From CAYTCZ01 sp964436315 (GTDB taxonomy: Bacteria > Actinomycetota > Thermoleophilia > Gaiellales > Gaiellaceae): a DNA stretch of 34,643 bases. The position numbers and the translations under genes were made by a program. Under the pieces are notes generated by a model. That model searched no databases and had not been told where the DNA came from. It worked only from the letters and a program-made list of their open reading frames with translations. Of the stretch, positions 1 through 7,603 are shown in pieces. The DNA lies in NCBI GenBank assembly GCA_964436315.1, contig CAYTCZ010000029.1, positions 1-34,643 of the forward strand, written 5' to 3'. How positions within the stretch are numbered: the stretch's first letter is position 1; every line of letters starts with the position of its first letter.

Positions 1-61
1 AAAGGAGGCCCGGATGTCCTCAGCGGTTCACAACGTGTGTGGGCAGCTCAGCTAGCTATAG

Positions 62-1867
62 CTAGGCGGCCGACGCTGCCCAATCGCCGTACAGCGAGAG
101 GTACCGGCCTGACTTGGCCACGAGTTCGTCGTGGGTTCCGGCCTCCACGATCCGACCGTCTTCGAGCACGACGATCACATCCGCGTCACGAATCGTCGAT
201 AGTCGATGGGCGATGACGAACGCCGTCCGTCCAGCGAGGAGCGTTGAGAGCGCTTGCTCGATTCGGCGCTCGGTTCCGATGTCGACGCTCGACGTTGCCT
301 CGTCGAGTACGAGGATGCGCGGATCTGCGAGCAACGCGCGGGCGAATGAGACGAGTTGCCGCTGTCCGAGCGAGAGTCGACCGCCGCGTTCGCCGACCTC
401 AGTCTCGTAGCCGTCTTCGAGTTCCAAGATGAACTCGTGAGCGCCGATCGCGCTCGCCGCGGCGGCGATCTCCTCTGGCGTGGCATCTGGACGGCCGAAT
501 GCGATGTTCTCGCGAACGGTGCCCGCGAAGAGAAAGCCCTCCTGCGGGACGATCCCGAGTTGTCGCCTGAGCGAGTCTTGAGTGACCTTTCGGATGTCGT
601 GTCCGTCGATTTGGATCCGACCTTCCGCCGGGTCGTAGAAGCGGGCGAGGAGTTTCGCCAGGGTCGACTTCCCCGCTCCCGTATGTCCGACCAGGGCGAC
701 CGAGGTCCCGGTTGAGACCTTTAAGTCGATCCCGTGCAGGACTTCTGGCCCTCGACCGTACGCGAAACGGACGCGCTCGAATTCGACGTCACCCTTGATG
801 TCAGGAAGCTCGTACGAGTCATTTGCGTCCAGCACTTCAGGATCCTCCTCCATGACGTCGATGATCTTGTCCAGCGCGGCCACGGCCGCGAGGAAGGTGT
901 TGTAGAGCTGCGAGAGCTGCTGGACCGGATCGAAGAAGTTCGCGAGGTAGCCGATGAACGCGAACAACGTCCCAATCGTCATTGAGCCGTCGAAGATCAG
1001 ATAGGCGCCGAAGCCCAGCACGATGGCGGTCGCCGCCGACGAGAGGAAGTCAACGAGTGGGAAGTAAAGACCGTTCAAAACGACGGTCTCGTGGTTGGCG
1101 GCGCGATAGTCGTTGTTGACGTCCTGGAACTCCGAGTAGTTCCGGCGCTGTCGATCGAACGACTGCACAACCCGCATGCCCGAGATGCCTTCTTGAAGAG
1201 CGGCGGTCACATTGGCGAGCCGTTCGCGAACTCGGCGGTAAGCACGCGACGAGCGCCGCCGAAAGATCGCGGTGGCTATTCCCATCACCGGGAACACAAT
1301 CAGCGCCGCGAGGGCAAGCCGCCAATCGAGGACGAACAGGATGATGATCGTCCCGAACAGCATCAGGCTGTTTTGAAACAAACTCGAGACGCCGTCGGTC
1401 ACCAGCTGATCAAGGGCCTCAACGTCGTTCGTGATTCGTGAGATCACAGCTCCGGCCCGGTTGCGCTCGTAGAACCCAAGCGACAGTCGCTGAAGGTGGC
1501 GAAACAGCTTGCGCCTGAGATCCGTCAGCACCCGCTCGCCGACCCAACCAGTGAAATAGGTCTGGCCGGTTTGGGCCAGCCAGTTGAGTAGCGCGGCCGC
1601 AAGAAATGCGGCGGTCACCCAGCCGAGAACGGCGAGGTCACCATCGATGATGCCCTCATCGATCGCGACCTTCGCGAGCAGGGGCGGGGCGAGCGCGGTC
1701 GCTGTCGCCGCAAGGAGAGCGACGATCGCGAGGATCGTGCGACCCCGATAGGGTCCCGTGAGCTTTGCAAGAAAGCCGACGCGTTTGGCTGTCCGGCGCC
1801 AGCTCCAGTCGTCAACCTTGGCCCCTCGAGCCTGGGTCAGGTGCTGACCAGGCTGATGAACCCTCAC
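62..1867 (-). CDS. ABC exporter half-transporter, catalytic-site subunit (TM288/YheH-like)
   Basis: Membrane-embedded half-transporter of 601 residues that should pair with the product of the upstream gene (2004-3776) to export a hydrophobic compound or lipid using ATP. The first ~330 residues hold six membrane helices; the nucleotide-binding domain follows. Walker A is at residues 394-402 (GHTGAGKST), the signature is LSLGQ at 498-502 rather than LSGGQ, Walker B is ILVLDE with catalytic Glu523, and the switch His is 554. The GTG at 1867 was chosen because GGAAGG lies 7 nt upstream; the open frame runs further, to 2176, but that extra part overlaps the neighbouring gene and is low-complexity Arg/Ser/Pro. 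The substrate cannot be told from sequence; drug or lipid export is only the family norm. Confidence 0.9.
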   Translation of the reverse strand: MRVHQPGQHLTQARGAKVDDWSWRRTAKRVGFLAKLTGPYRGRTILAIVALLAATATALAPPLLAKVAIDEGIIDGDLAVLGWVTAAFLAAALLNWLAQTGQTYFTGWVGERVLTDLRRKLFRHLQRLSLGFYERNRAGAVISRITNDVEALDQLVTDGVSSLFQNSLMLFGTIIILFVLDWRLALAALIVFPVMGIATAIFRRRSSRAYRRVRERLANVTAALQEGISGMRVVQSFDRQRRNYSEFQDVNNDYRAANHETVVLNGLYFPLVDFLSSAATAIVLGFGAYLIFDGSMTIGTLFAFIGYLANFFDPVQQLSQLYNTFLAAVAALDKIIDVMEEDPEVLDANDSYELPDIKGDVEFERVRFAYGRGPEVLHGIDLKVSTGTSVALVGHTGAGKSTLAKLLARFYDPAEGRIQIDGHDIRKVTQDSLRRQLGIVPQEGFLFAGTVRENIAFGRPDATPEEIAAAASAIGAHEFILELEDGYETEVGERGGRLSLGQRQLVSFARALLADPRILVLDEATSSVDIGTERRIEQALSTLLAGRTAFVIAHRLSTIRDADVIVVLEDGRIVEAGTHDELVAKSGRYLSLYGDWAASAA

Positions 1868-1933
1868 CGGCCAACCTTCCTCGACGGAGGCTCGGGGCCG
1901 CCGCTTGCCTCCCTCCAGTTCCAGCCTATGTCG

Positions 1934-1958
1934 AAAAAGCGCACGCGTGTGGCGCTTT
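1934..1958 (-). terminator. Intrinsic terminator between the two ABC subunit genes
   Basis: On the minus strand, arms AAAGCGC and GCGCTTT enclose a 9-nt loop and are followed by a run of five T. It sits between the stop of the upstream ABC gene (2004) and the start of the downstream one (1867). It may lower expression of the second subunit, or the second gene may have its own promoter. Confidence 0.55.
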
Positions 1959-2003
1959 CTGTAACTGGGGCTGCGCCGGGCTGGGTCAACTCGCGGGCAC
2001 GCA

Positions 2004-3776
2004 TCAGGCGGTCGCCTCGCGGAGTCCATCGGCTTCAACCAAACCGTGCTCGACGATCTCTCGGAACACAGGACTCGTGGCCTCAAGATCGTGTCGCGTC
2101 CCGCGCTCGACGACGCTTCCGCCCTCGAGCACGACGATCTCGTCGGCGAGGGCGATGGTTGAGAGTCGATGGGCAATGATGAGCGTTGTCCGGCCGCGCA
2201 TCACCTCACGCAAACCGAGGCGAATCTGAGCCTCCGTCGTCGCGTCGACTGAGGCGGTCGCGTCGTCGAGGATCAGGACGCGCGGGTCGATGAGAATCGC
2301 TCGCGCAATGGCGATGCGTTGCCGCTGTCCACCGGAGAGCGTGATCCCTCGCTCGCCGATCACCGTCTGGTAACCCTCGGGCAAGCCCTCAATGAAGTCA
2401 TGAGCCTGTGCCATGCGCGCGGCTCGCTCGACGTCCTCGTCGGTAGCCCGCGGAGCGCCGAACGCAATGTTCTCCCGAACGGTGGTCGAGAAGAGAAACG
2501 GATCTTGGGAGACGATCCCGATCGCCCGTCGCAACCCGGCCACCTTCAGCTTCCGTACGTCGGCGCCGTCAAGCGTGACACGTCCGCATGAAACGTCGTA
2601 GAACCGGGGAACCAGGGAGGCGAGTGTCGACTTTCCGGATCCGGTATGGCCGATCAGAGCGACCGTCTTCCCGGCCTCGAGGTCGAGGTCTACCTCGGTG
2701 AGGACGGGTCTCTCGGGGTCATAGCCAAACGTCACGTCGGAGAAGGAAATGCTCCCTGCGCCGTCAGGGAGGTCGACTGCGTCAGGTGAATCCGAGATCT
2801 CCTCCGGCTCGTCGAGCACCTGAAAGATTCGTTCCCCCGAGGCGATCGCTCGTTGGCTCATCCCAATCCACATGCCGAGCATCCGCATCGGCATCACGAG
2901 CATCAGCAGATAGAAGTTGAAGGCGACGAACGTTCCGAGCGTCAAGTTGCCGTTAATCACCTGTGCGCCTCCAACCAGGAGGACCGCAGCTTGGGCGATG
3001 AGTGGCAGAAACGACATGAAAGGCACATAGAACGCGCGCTGCCGAGTCGCTTTGATTGACTCGTCGAAGACAGCGTCGGCGCGCCTCGAGAACTTCCGCT
3101 CTTCGCGCTCCTCCTGGGCGAATGCCTTCACGACGTTCACGCCGACGATGTTCTCCTCAGCGACCGTCGTCATATCGGCGAGCCGCTGCTGGACGTTCCT
3201 CAGGATCGGGTGGGATTTGGTGGAGTAGATGTACGCAACCGCGATCAACACCGGGGTGATCGCGAGCGCCACCAGGGCGAGTGACCAATCGATCACGAAG
3301 AGGATGACCGTGACCGCCACGATCGTGAGGATGTGTTGACTGAAGAAGATCAGCCCGTAGCCGAGGAAGAAACGAACGCTCTGGAGATCAACGGTCGCGC
3401 GCGACATGAGCTGACCGGTCTGGTGGCGGTCGTAGAAGCCGAACGAGAGGCGGAGCAAGTGACTGTAGAGAGTGTTTCGAAGATCGAAGTCAACGCCCAA
3501 TGACTGGCGTCCTGCGATGAAGCGGCGACCGGCTAGAAGCAGAGCCTTGACGAGTCCGGCCAGCACAATGAGGGCTACCAACAGCGCGAGAAGCTCGCTG
3601 TCTTCATTCGGGATCGCCTCATCGATCACCTGTGCGGTCAGCCACGGGATGGTGAGGCCGGCCACTTGGGAACCGGCCGCAAGGAGGATCGAAAGCGCGA
3701 GCGACCATTTGTACGGACGCAAGAAACCAAGAAGGCGGACAAATGTCCGCCGAAACGGTGGACTCGATTCCCTCAC
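2004..3776 (-). CDS. ABC exporter half-transporter, degenerate-site subunit (TM287/YheI-like)
   Basis: Partner half-transporter of 590 residues: six-helix membrane domain to about residue 320, then the ATPase domain. Walker A is GHTGSGKST at 376-384, the signature is a canonical LSGGQ at 480-484, and the switch His is 536. Walker B reads LILDD, so Asp505 replaces the catalytic glutamate. Combined with the non-canonical LSLGQ of the partner, this gives one weak and one active ATP site, as known for heterodimeric exporters such as TM287/288 and BmrCD. The start is GTG at 3776, with TAGACT ending 8 nt upstream, so the mRNA is probably leaderless. A hairpin terminator follows the gene. Substrate unknown. 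Confidence 0.92.
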   Translation of the reverse strand: MRESSPPFRRTFVRLLGFLRPYKWSLALSILLAAGSQVAGLTIPWLTAQVIDEAIPNEDSELLALLVALIVLAGLVKALLLAGRRFIAGRQSLGVDFDLRNTLYSHLLRLSFGFYDRHQTGQLMSRATVDLQSVRFFLGYGLIFFSQHILTIVAVTVILFVIDWSLALVALAITPVLIAVAYIYSTKSHPILRNVQQRLADMTTVAEENIVGVNVVKAFAQEEREERKFSRRADAVFDESIKATRQRAFYVPFMSFLPLIAQAAVLLVGGAQVINGNLTLGTFVAFNFYLLMLVMPMRMLGMWIGMSQRAIASGERIFQVLDEPEEISDSPDAVDLPDGAGSISFSDVTFGYDPERPVLTEVDLDLEAGKTVALIGHTGSGKSTLASLVPRFYDVSCGRVTLDGADVRKLKVAGLRRAIGIVSQDPFLFSTTVRENIAFGAPRATDEDVERAARMAQAHDFIEGLPEGYQTVIGERGITLSGGQRQRIAIARAILIDPRVLILDDATASVDATTEAQIRLGLREVMRGRTTLIIAHRLSTIALADEIVVLEGGSVVERGTRHDLEATSPVFREIVEHGLVEADGLREATA

Positions 3777-3784
3777 CTGTGCCG

Positions 3785-3790
3785 AGTCTA
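3785..3790 (-). promoter_or_regulatory. -10 element for the ABC exporter genes
   Basis: TAGACT on the minus strand, 8 nt before the GTG at 3776. The same hexamer occupies the same position before three other genes in the window (5721, 20366, 21916). No good -35 is visible. Confidence 0.5.
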
Positions 3791-3852
3791 CCGACGGTCT
3801 CGTTGGCCGCCGATCAACCCAGGGACGCTATTTCCCAGGGGTTTTCGCACTT

Positions 3853-3903
3853 GATTTAGCGCGTTGCTTTTCCTCCGGGTAAGACGCACTGCGGCGCTAA
3901 ATC
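3853..3903. repeat. 10-bp perfect inverted repeat in a divergent intergenic region
   Basis: GATTTAGCGC at 3853-3862 is repeated as its reverse complement GCGCTAAATC at 3894-3903. The half-sites are 41 bp centre to centre, about four helical turns. It lies between the divergent ABC exporter and ftcD promoters, so a regulator site with looping is possible; a transcribed stem with a 31-nt loop is the alternative. Confidence 0.5.
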
Positions 3904-3929
3904 GGCCTCACCTGCCTGTCCACGCTGCC

Positions 3930-3935
3930 TATCCT
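3930..3935 (+). promoter_or_regulatory. -10 element for ftcD
   Basis: TATCCT ends 6 nt before the ATG at 3942, and no Shine-Dalgarno sequence precedes that ATG. This fits leaderless transcription starting at or next to the A of the start codon. Confidence 0.45.
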
Positions 3936-3941
3936 TGGCCG

Positions 3942-4832
3942 ATGCGCCTCGAGTTGGAATGCGTTCCCAATGTCTCTGAGGGGCGAGATCCCGAGGTGCT
4001 TTTGGCACTCCGCGAGAGCTTTAGCGATCCTGCGCGACTGCTCGACGTGCACGTCGATCCGGATCATCACCGGTCGGTGTTTACGCTTGCCGGCACAGCG
4101 ACTCAGCTGGTGGACGCGTTGCTGGCCGCCGTCGCGGTAGCTGTCGAGCGAATCGACCTTCGGAGACACGATGGTGCCCACCCGCGGGTCGGCGCGATCG
4201 ACGTTGTGCCTTTCGTTCCCCTCTCGCCTGAGCGCGAGCCGGATGCCCGGGACGCTGCGTTCGCACTCGCCGATCGGATCGCGGAGCACTTCGATCTTCC
4301 GAGTTTCTTCTACGGTCTGCTAACCGACGACCGACGCGAGCCGGCCTTCTTCCGACGCGGTGGAACAGCCGAACTCGAGCGGCGTCTCGAGGGAGGGGAG
4401 ATTGCGACCGACCGTGGTCCTTCCAGACTCCATCCAACTGCGGGTGCCGTGCTCATCGGGGTTCGCGGACCGTTGATCGCGTTCAACGTGAATCTTCGGA
4501 CAACTCTCGTCGAAGTAGCTCGCGAGATCGCGGCGGTTATCCGCGAACGGAATGGCGGCTTGCCTGGCGTTCGAGCGCTCGGAGTTGGATTGCCGACCGC
4601 CGGGCTCTGCCAGGTCAGCATGAACCTGACGGACTGGGAGACGACTCCTCCGCACATTGCGTTCGAGTGTGTCGCAGCCGAGGCGGGAGCTCGCGGCGTT
4701 GAGATCGCCGGCTCGGAACTTGTCGGGCTCATGCCGATCGGAGCTGCGGCTGCGGCTGCAGGTCGAGCGCTCGCTCTCGATGACTTCGGGGTGCGATCGC
4801 TGCTCGAGCCGAACCTTGAAATCGACGCTTGA
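3942..4832 (+). CDS. ftcD: Glutamate formimidoyltransferase (single-domain FtcD)
   Basis: A 296-residue cytosolic enzyme that moves the formimino group between N-formimidoyl-glutamate and tetrahydrofolate, the last step of one histidine-degradation route. The N-terminus MRLELECVPNVSEGRD is the family hallmark, and the GAHPRVGAIDVVPF block at 78-91 holds the expected catalytic His (residue 80). The C-terminal formiminotransferase lobe is present, but the cyclodeaminase domain found in animal bifunctional enzymes is absent, so that activity would need another gene. The ATG at 3942 fits the family N-terminus and lies 6 nt after a TATCCT box; an in-frame upstream extension (from 3864) is not homologous. 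No other histidine-utilisation genes are in the window. Confidence 0.9.
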   Translation: MRLELECVPNVSEGRDPEVLLALRESFSDPARLLDVHVDPDHHRSVFTLAGTATQLVDALLAAVAVAVERIDLRRHDGAHPRVGAIDVVPFVPLSPEREPDARDAAFALADRIAEHFDLPSFFYGLLTDDRREPAFFRRGGTAELERRLEGGEIATDRGPSRLHPTAGAVLIGVRGPLIAFNVNLRTTLVEVAREIAAVIRERNGGLPGVRALGVGLPTAGLCQVSMNLTDWETTPPHIAFECVAAEAGARGVEIAGSELVGLMPIGAAAAAAGRALALDDFGVRSLLEPNLEIDA

Positions 4833-4910
4833 GCACGCGGTCTTTACACGAGCACTGCTCCACCCGGAGCTAGCTTGGTCCTGTGCTACGTTGACGGCGA
4901 GGTCGCGATC

Positions 4911-5138
4911 GTGGAGTCAGGCCAAAGACCAGGCGTTGAGGCTCGCGAAGCGAAGCGGGGAGGGGGCCACGAGCACCCAGCCTGTGCGGAAGCGCTTGCC
5001 CTGTTGAACGAGTACGTCGACGGCGCCGAACTCGACGAAGAGGCTCGCATGAAGGTGGCGGAGCATGTCCGCGCGTGTCCTCCGTGCCACCGGACGCTCG
5101 ACAAATTTCACCTCGCGCTGTCGCCCTGGCATTCCTGA
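4911..5138 (+). CDS. Small zinc-finger (zf-HC2 / anti-sigma ZAS-like) protein
   Basis: A 75-residue soluble protein. It has the zf-HC2 layout: a Cys in HPACAEALALLNEYVDG, a D/E-rich helix, then HVRACPPC, which gives the H-x3-C-x2-C motif of zinc-binding anti-sigma factors such as RsrA. No membrane segment follows and no sigma-factor gene adjoins it, so its partner is unknown. GTG 4911 is preferred: GAGG lies 8 nt upstream, and a TAGCTT box at 4871-4876 would give a short leader. A TTG at 4875 in the same frame is an alternative. The anti-sigma role is inferred from the motif; it may simply be a stand-alone zinc-binding regulator. Confidence 0.65.
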   Translation: MESGQRPGVEAREAKRGGGHEHPACAEALALLNEYVDGAELDEEARMKVAEHVRACPPCHRTLDKFHLALSPWHS

Positions 5139-5194
5139 GCAAGAGATTCAGGCCGCTCGGGAGCCGCGCGAAGGCTGACGGATTCCCCGCGCGG

Positions 5195-5200
5195 TAACAT
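5195..5200 (+). promoter_or_regulatory. -10 element for the small membrane protein gene
   Basis: TAACAT ends 6 nt before the ATG at 5207; there is no Shine-Dalgarno sequence. Likely leaderless. Confidence 0.45.
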
Positions 5201-5206
5201 CGTACT

Positions 5207-5626
5207 ATGGCGACAAAGAAGCAGAAGCGGCGACGCCAAAAGCTGCAGCGTCACGAGTACGAGTACGTGATCGAGACCGAAGAGGGCGAAGAACTCACGG
5301 TTGACCGGCTCTCGGACGAGAAGGCGGAGAAAGAAAGGGAGAAGGAGAAAGGGCGGAAGCCGTCGGCAAGGAGCGGCGGGCGCACGGTGGAGCCGCCCTC
5401 CATCCAGCGTGTGGCCAAACGCACCGCGATTTTCGGGCCCCTCATCGTGGTGCTTGTCTTCATCATCAACCCTGGTCTGTCCACCGGGCAGAAGCTCTTC
5501 AACGCCCTCGTTCTCATTGCATTTTTCGTGCCGTTCAGTTACATGGTCGACCTGGTTGTGTACCGGGTGTTTCGTAAGCGCCAGGGCGGTGGCAGGCCGA
5601 CGGGCGGGAAGAACGCCGGCCAGTAG
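5207..5626 (+). CDS. Small membrane protein with a charged N-terminal tail, unknown function
   Basis: I do not recognise a named family. The 139-residue product begins with a very basic stretch (MATKKQKRRRQK) and continues as a Lys/Glu-rich segment to about residue 60. Two membrane helices follow, roughly 73-88 and 97-121, and the tail is Gly/Lys/Arg-rich. The charged ends should both face the cytoplasm. The arrangement suggests a small scaffold or nucleic-acid/ribosome-proximal membrane protein, but that is a guess. It has its own TAACAT box and is followed by an 8-bp GC hairpin, so it appears to be a single-gene unit. Codon use is like its neighbours and shows no sign of transfer. Confidence 0.7.
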   Translation: MATKKQKRRRQKLQRHEYEYVIETEEGEELTVDRLSDEKAEKEREKEKGRKPSARSGGRTVEPPSIQRVAKRTAIFGPLIVVLVFIINPGLSTGQKLFNALVLIAFFVPFSYMVDLVVYRVFRKRQGGGRPTGGKNAGQ

Positions 5627-5637
5627 CGAATCGAACA

Positions 5638-5657
5638 GGATGCGCGACCGCGCATCC
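5638..5657 (+). terminator. GC-rich hairpin after the small membrane protein gene
   Basis: GGATGCGC and GCGCATCC form a perfect 8-bp stem with a GACC loop, 11 nt after the stop codon. There is no T run, so it is only a terminator-like hairpin. Confidence 0.35.
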
Positions 5658-5674
5658 ACACGGAGAGAGTGTCC

Positions 5675-5692
5675 GACTAGTCCAGACTAGTC
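5675..5692. promoter_or_regulatory. Tandem palindrome GACTAGTC, one helical turn apart
   Basis: The 8-bp palindrome GACTAGTC occurs at 5675-5682 and again at 5685-5692, exactly 10 bp apart, so both copies face the same side of the helix. The pair lies just upstream of the expected -35 of the hydrolase promoter (-10 at 5721). It may be a regulator binding site; no regulator gene is nearby. Confidence 0.4.
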
Positions 5693-5720
5693 CGCCGCCG
5701 GTCACGTCGATTGGGCCGGA

Positions 5721-5726
5721 TAGACT
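5721..5726 (+). promoter_or_regulatory. -10 element for the hydrolase-hisS-aspS operon
   Basis: TAGACT ends 9 nt before the GTG at 5736. Leaderless or near-leaderless transcript expected. Confidence 0.45.
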
Positions 5727-5735
5727 CATCGCGCC

Positions 5736-6377
5736 GTGACACTCGATGTAGCTCAGCTCCCGCTCGGCCCGATCGAGACCAACTGTTATCTCGTCCGTGC
5801 GACGGGAGGCGACGAGGCAGTGGTTGTCGATCCAGCGGCTGACGCGACCTCGATCAGACTCGAGCTTGGAAGTCGGGGTGCCAGGTGCGCCGCGATTCTG
5901 ATCACTCACGGTCACTGGGATCACCTTGGAGCAGTGGCCGAGCTGGCCGAGGGAAGCGAGGCGGCGGTCCACATGGCGCGCGATGAGAGTTCGTTGCTCG
6001 AGAACCTCGCGGACCGTGCCCCGACCGAGGTGCTCTACCGAAACTATGTGCCTGACGTCCTGCTGAATGGCGATGAGGTTCTCGAGCTTGCTGGCCTCAC
6101 ATTCCAGACGCATGCTGTCCCGGGGCACTCGCCAAGCCATCTTGCTTATGCCACAAACGGCTGCCTGTTCTCGGGCGACGTGCTCTTCGCCGGCGGCGTC
6201 GGACGGACTGATCTCCCCGGCTCGGACTGGGGCATGCTCCAGGAGTCCATTCGGACTCTGATCGAGACCTATCCGCCAGAAACTGTCGTCTACCCGGGAC
6301 ATGGACCTCCGACCACACTCGGGCACGAACTCGCCTCGAACCCGTTTCTTCAAGACCTCCGCACGACCCTCCAGTGA
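5736..6377 (+). CDS. Metallo-beta-lactamase-fold hydrolase (glyoxalase II-like)
   Basis: A 213-residue cytosolic hydrolase of the metallo-beta-lactamase superfamily, YcbL/glyoxalase-II-like. The metal motif HGHWDH is at 58-63, and His131 (PGHSPSH), Asp148 (FSGDVLF) and His189 (YPGHG) complete the two-metal site. The family hydrolyses thioesters such as S-lactoyl-thiols; the true substrate cannot be read from sequence, and actinobacteria often use mycothiol rather than glutathione. The glyoxalase-II C-terminal substrate domain is missing. Its TGA overlaps the GTG of hisS by 4 nt (GTGA), so translation is coupled and the gene heads a hisS-aspS operon. Confidence 0.88.
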   Translation: MTLDVAQLPLGPIETNCYLVRATGGDEAVVVDPAADATSIRLELGSRGARCAAILITHGHWDHLGAVAELAEGSEAAVHMARDESSLLENLADRAPTEVLYRNYVPDVLLNGDEVLELAGLTFQTHAVPGHSPSHLAYATNGCLFSGDVLFAGGVGRTDLPGSDWGMLQESIRTLIETYPPETVVYPGHGPPTTLGHELASNPFLQDLRTTLQ

Positions 6378-7603
6378 AGATCGAGGCGCCTCGCGGGACC
6401 CACGACGTCCTGCCAGACGAGCAGCCGGTTCGAGACCGGATTCTTACTGCCACGACCTCGCTCGCGGCACGCTATGGCTACGGGAAGATCGACACCCCGA
6501 TGTTCGAAGACACGCAGCTCTTTGCCCGAACATCCGGCGAAGGCTCCGATGTGGTTACGAAGGAGATGTACACGTTCGAGGATCGTTCAGGCCGGTCGCT
6601 GACACTTCGGCCCGAGGCGACCGCGCCGGTTGCTCGCGCGTACATCGAGCACGGTCTGCACCGGCGGCCGCAGCCGGTCAAGACGTTCTACAGCGGTCCG
6701 ATGTTTCGATATGCAGCGCCCCAGAAAGGGCGGTTCCGAGAGTTTTGGCAGATCGGCTTCGAGGCAATGGGCTCGGACGATCCGGCCGTCGATGCCGAGC
6801 TCATCCAGCTCTTCGTCGAGCTCGCCGCCGAGGCCGGCATCGAGGGCCTTCGACTCGAGTTGAATTCGATCGGCGATCGCAAGACCCGGGAGGAATACAC
6901 CCACCGCCTTCTCGACTACCTTCGCGGTCGGGAAAGCGAGCTTGACGACGACGCCCGGCAGAAGATGGAGGCCAGTCCTCTCCGCGTCTTCGACTCGAAG
7001 AACCCGAGCGTCCATGCGGCACTGTCCGGCGCGCCGAAGATCGGAGAATCGCTCACTCGCGAGAGCATCGAACACTTCCAAGAGGTTCGCGCCTGTCTCG
7101 ACGCGTACGGCGTGGCTTACGATTTGCAGCCCACGCTTGTCCGCGGCCTCGATTACTACACCCACACCGTCTGGGAGTTCGTCAGTGATCGACTCGAAGC
7201 TGCCCAGTCGACCGTGTGTGCCGGCGGCCGCTACGACTACCTGATTGAGGAGATCGGAGGTCCATCGACGCCCGGCGTCGGCTGGGCTGCCGGGGTGGAG
7301 CGGCTTGCGATGTCGATGAGCGATGAGCCGGAGCGTCTACCGATCGACGTGTTCGTCGCGTTCGACGATCGCTCGCGGCGCCACGAGTTCCTTCCGACTA
7401 TCGCGCGTCTTCGAAAGGCCGGCAAGCGTTGTGAGGTGGACTATGCAGGACGCTCGCTGAAGGGCCAACTGACCCACGCGGGCCGTCTGGGAGCGCGTGC
7501 AGTCGTGATCGTGAGGGGCGACGGTCTCACTGTCCGGAAGCAGGGCGAAGAAGACGTCGACCTCGCCGATTCTGAGGAGGTGTTCGAGTTCCTTGTGGCG
7601 TGA
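6374..7603 (+). CDS. hisS: Histidine-tRNA ligase
   Basis: A class II aminoacyl-tRNA synthetase of 409 residues that charges tRNA-His in the cytosol. The N-terminus APRGTHDVLPDE, motif 2 (FREFWQIGFEAMGSDDP), the histidine-specific block LVRGLDYYTHTVWEF and motif 3 near GVGWAAGVERL are all present. A C-terminal anticodon-binding domain runs from about residue 320. Length is normal. The GTG start overlaps the preceding hydrolase stop as GTGA, and the 3' end overlaps aspS by 11 nt, so the three genes form one translationally coupled unit. hisS-aspS pairing is common in bacteria. Confidence 0.97.
   Translation: MKIEAPRGTHDVLPDEQPVRDRILTATTSLAARYGYGKIDTPMFEDTQLFARTSGEGSDVVTKEMYTFEDRSGRSLTLRPEATAPVARAYIEHGLHRRPQPVKTFYSGPMFRYAAPQKGRFREFWQIGFEAMGSDDPAVDAELIQLFVELAAEAGIEGLRLELNSIGDRKTREEYTHRLLDYLRGRESELDDDARQKMEASPLRVFDSKNPSVHAALSGAPKIGESLTRESIEHFQEVRACLDAYGVAYDLQPTLVRGLDYYTHTVWEFVSDRLEAAQSTVCAGGRYDYLIEEIGGPSTPGVGWAAGVERLAMSMSDEPERLPIDVFVAFDDRSRRHEFLPTIARLRKAGKRCEVDYAGRSLKGQLTHAGRLGARAVVIVRGDGLTVRKQGEEDVDLADSEEVFEFLVA

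Noticed and set aside
52..65. 14-bp perfect palindrome CTAGCTATAGCTAG at the ABC gene stop
   Set aside because: Too short and loopless to be a terminator, no second copy in the window, and no T tail; kept only as a curiosity.
1868..2176. Extra ~100 N-terminal residues for the downstream ABC subunit
   Set aside because: The extension overlaps the upstream gene and is low complexity; GTG 1867 has a good GGAAGG ribosome site and gives normal family length.
3864..3941. Longer N-terminus for ftcD
   Set aside because: The added residues are not family-like and would overlap the TATCCT box; ATG 3942 gives the canonical start.
4883..4894. GTG-initiated three-codon leaderless mini-ORF before the zinc-finger gene
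   Set aside because: The GTG lies 6 nt after TAGCTT, but three codons and a stop could easily be chance; nothing else supports a leader peptide.
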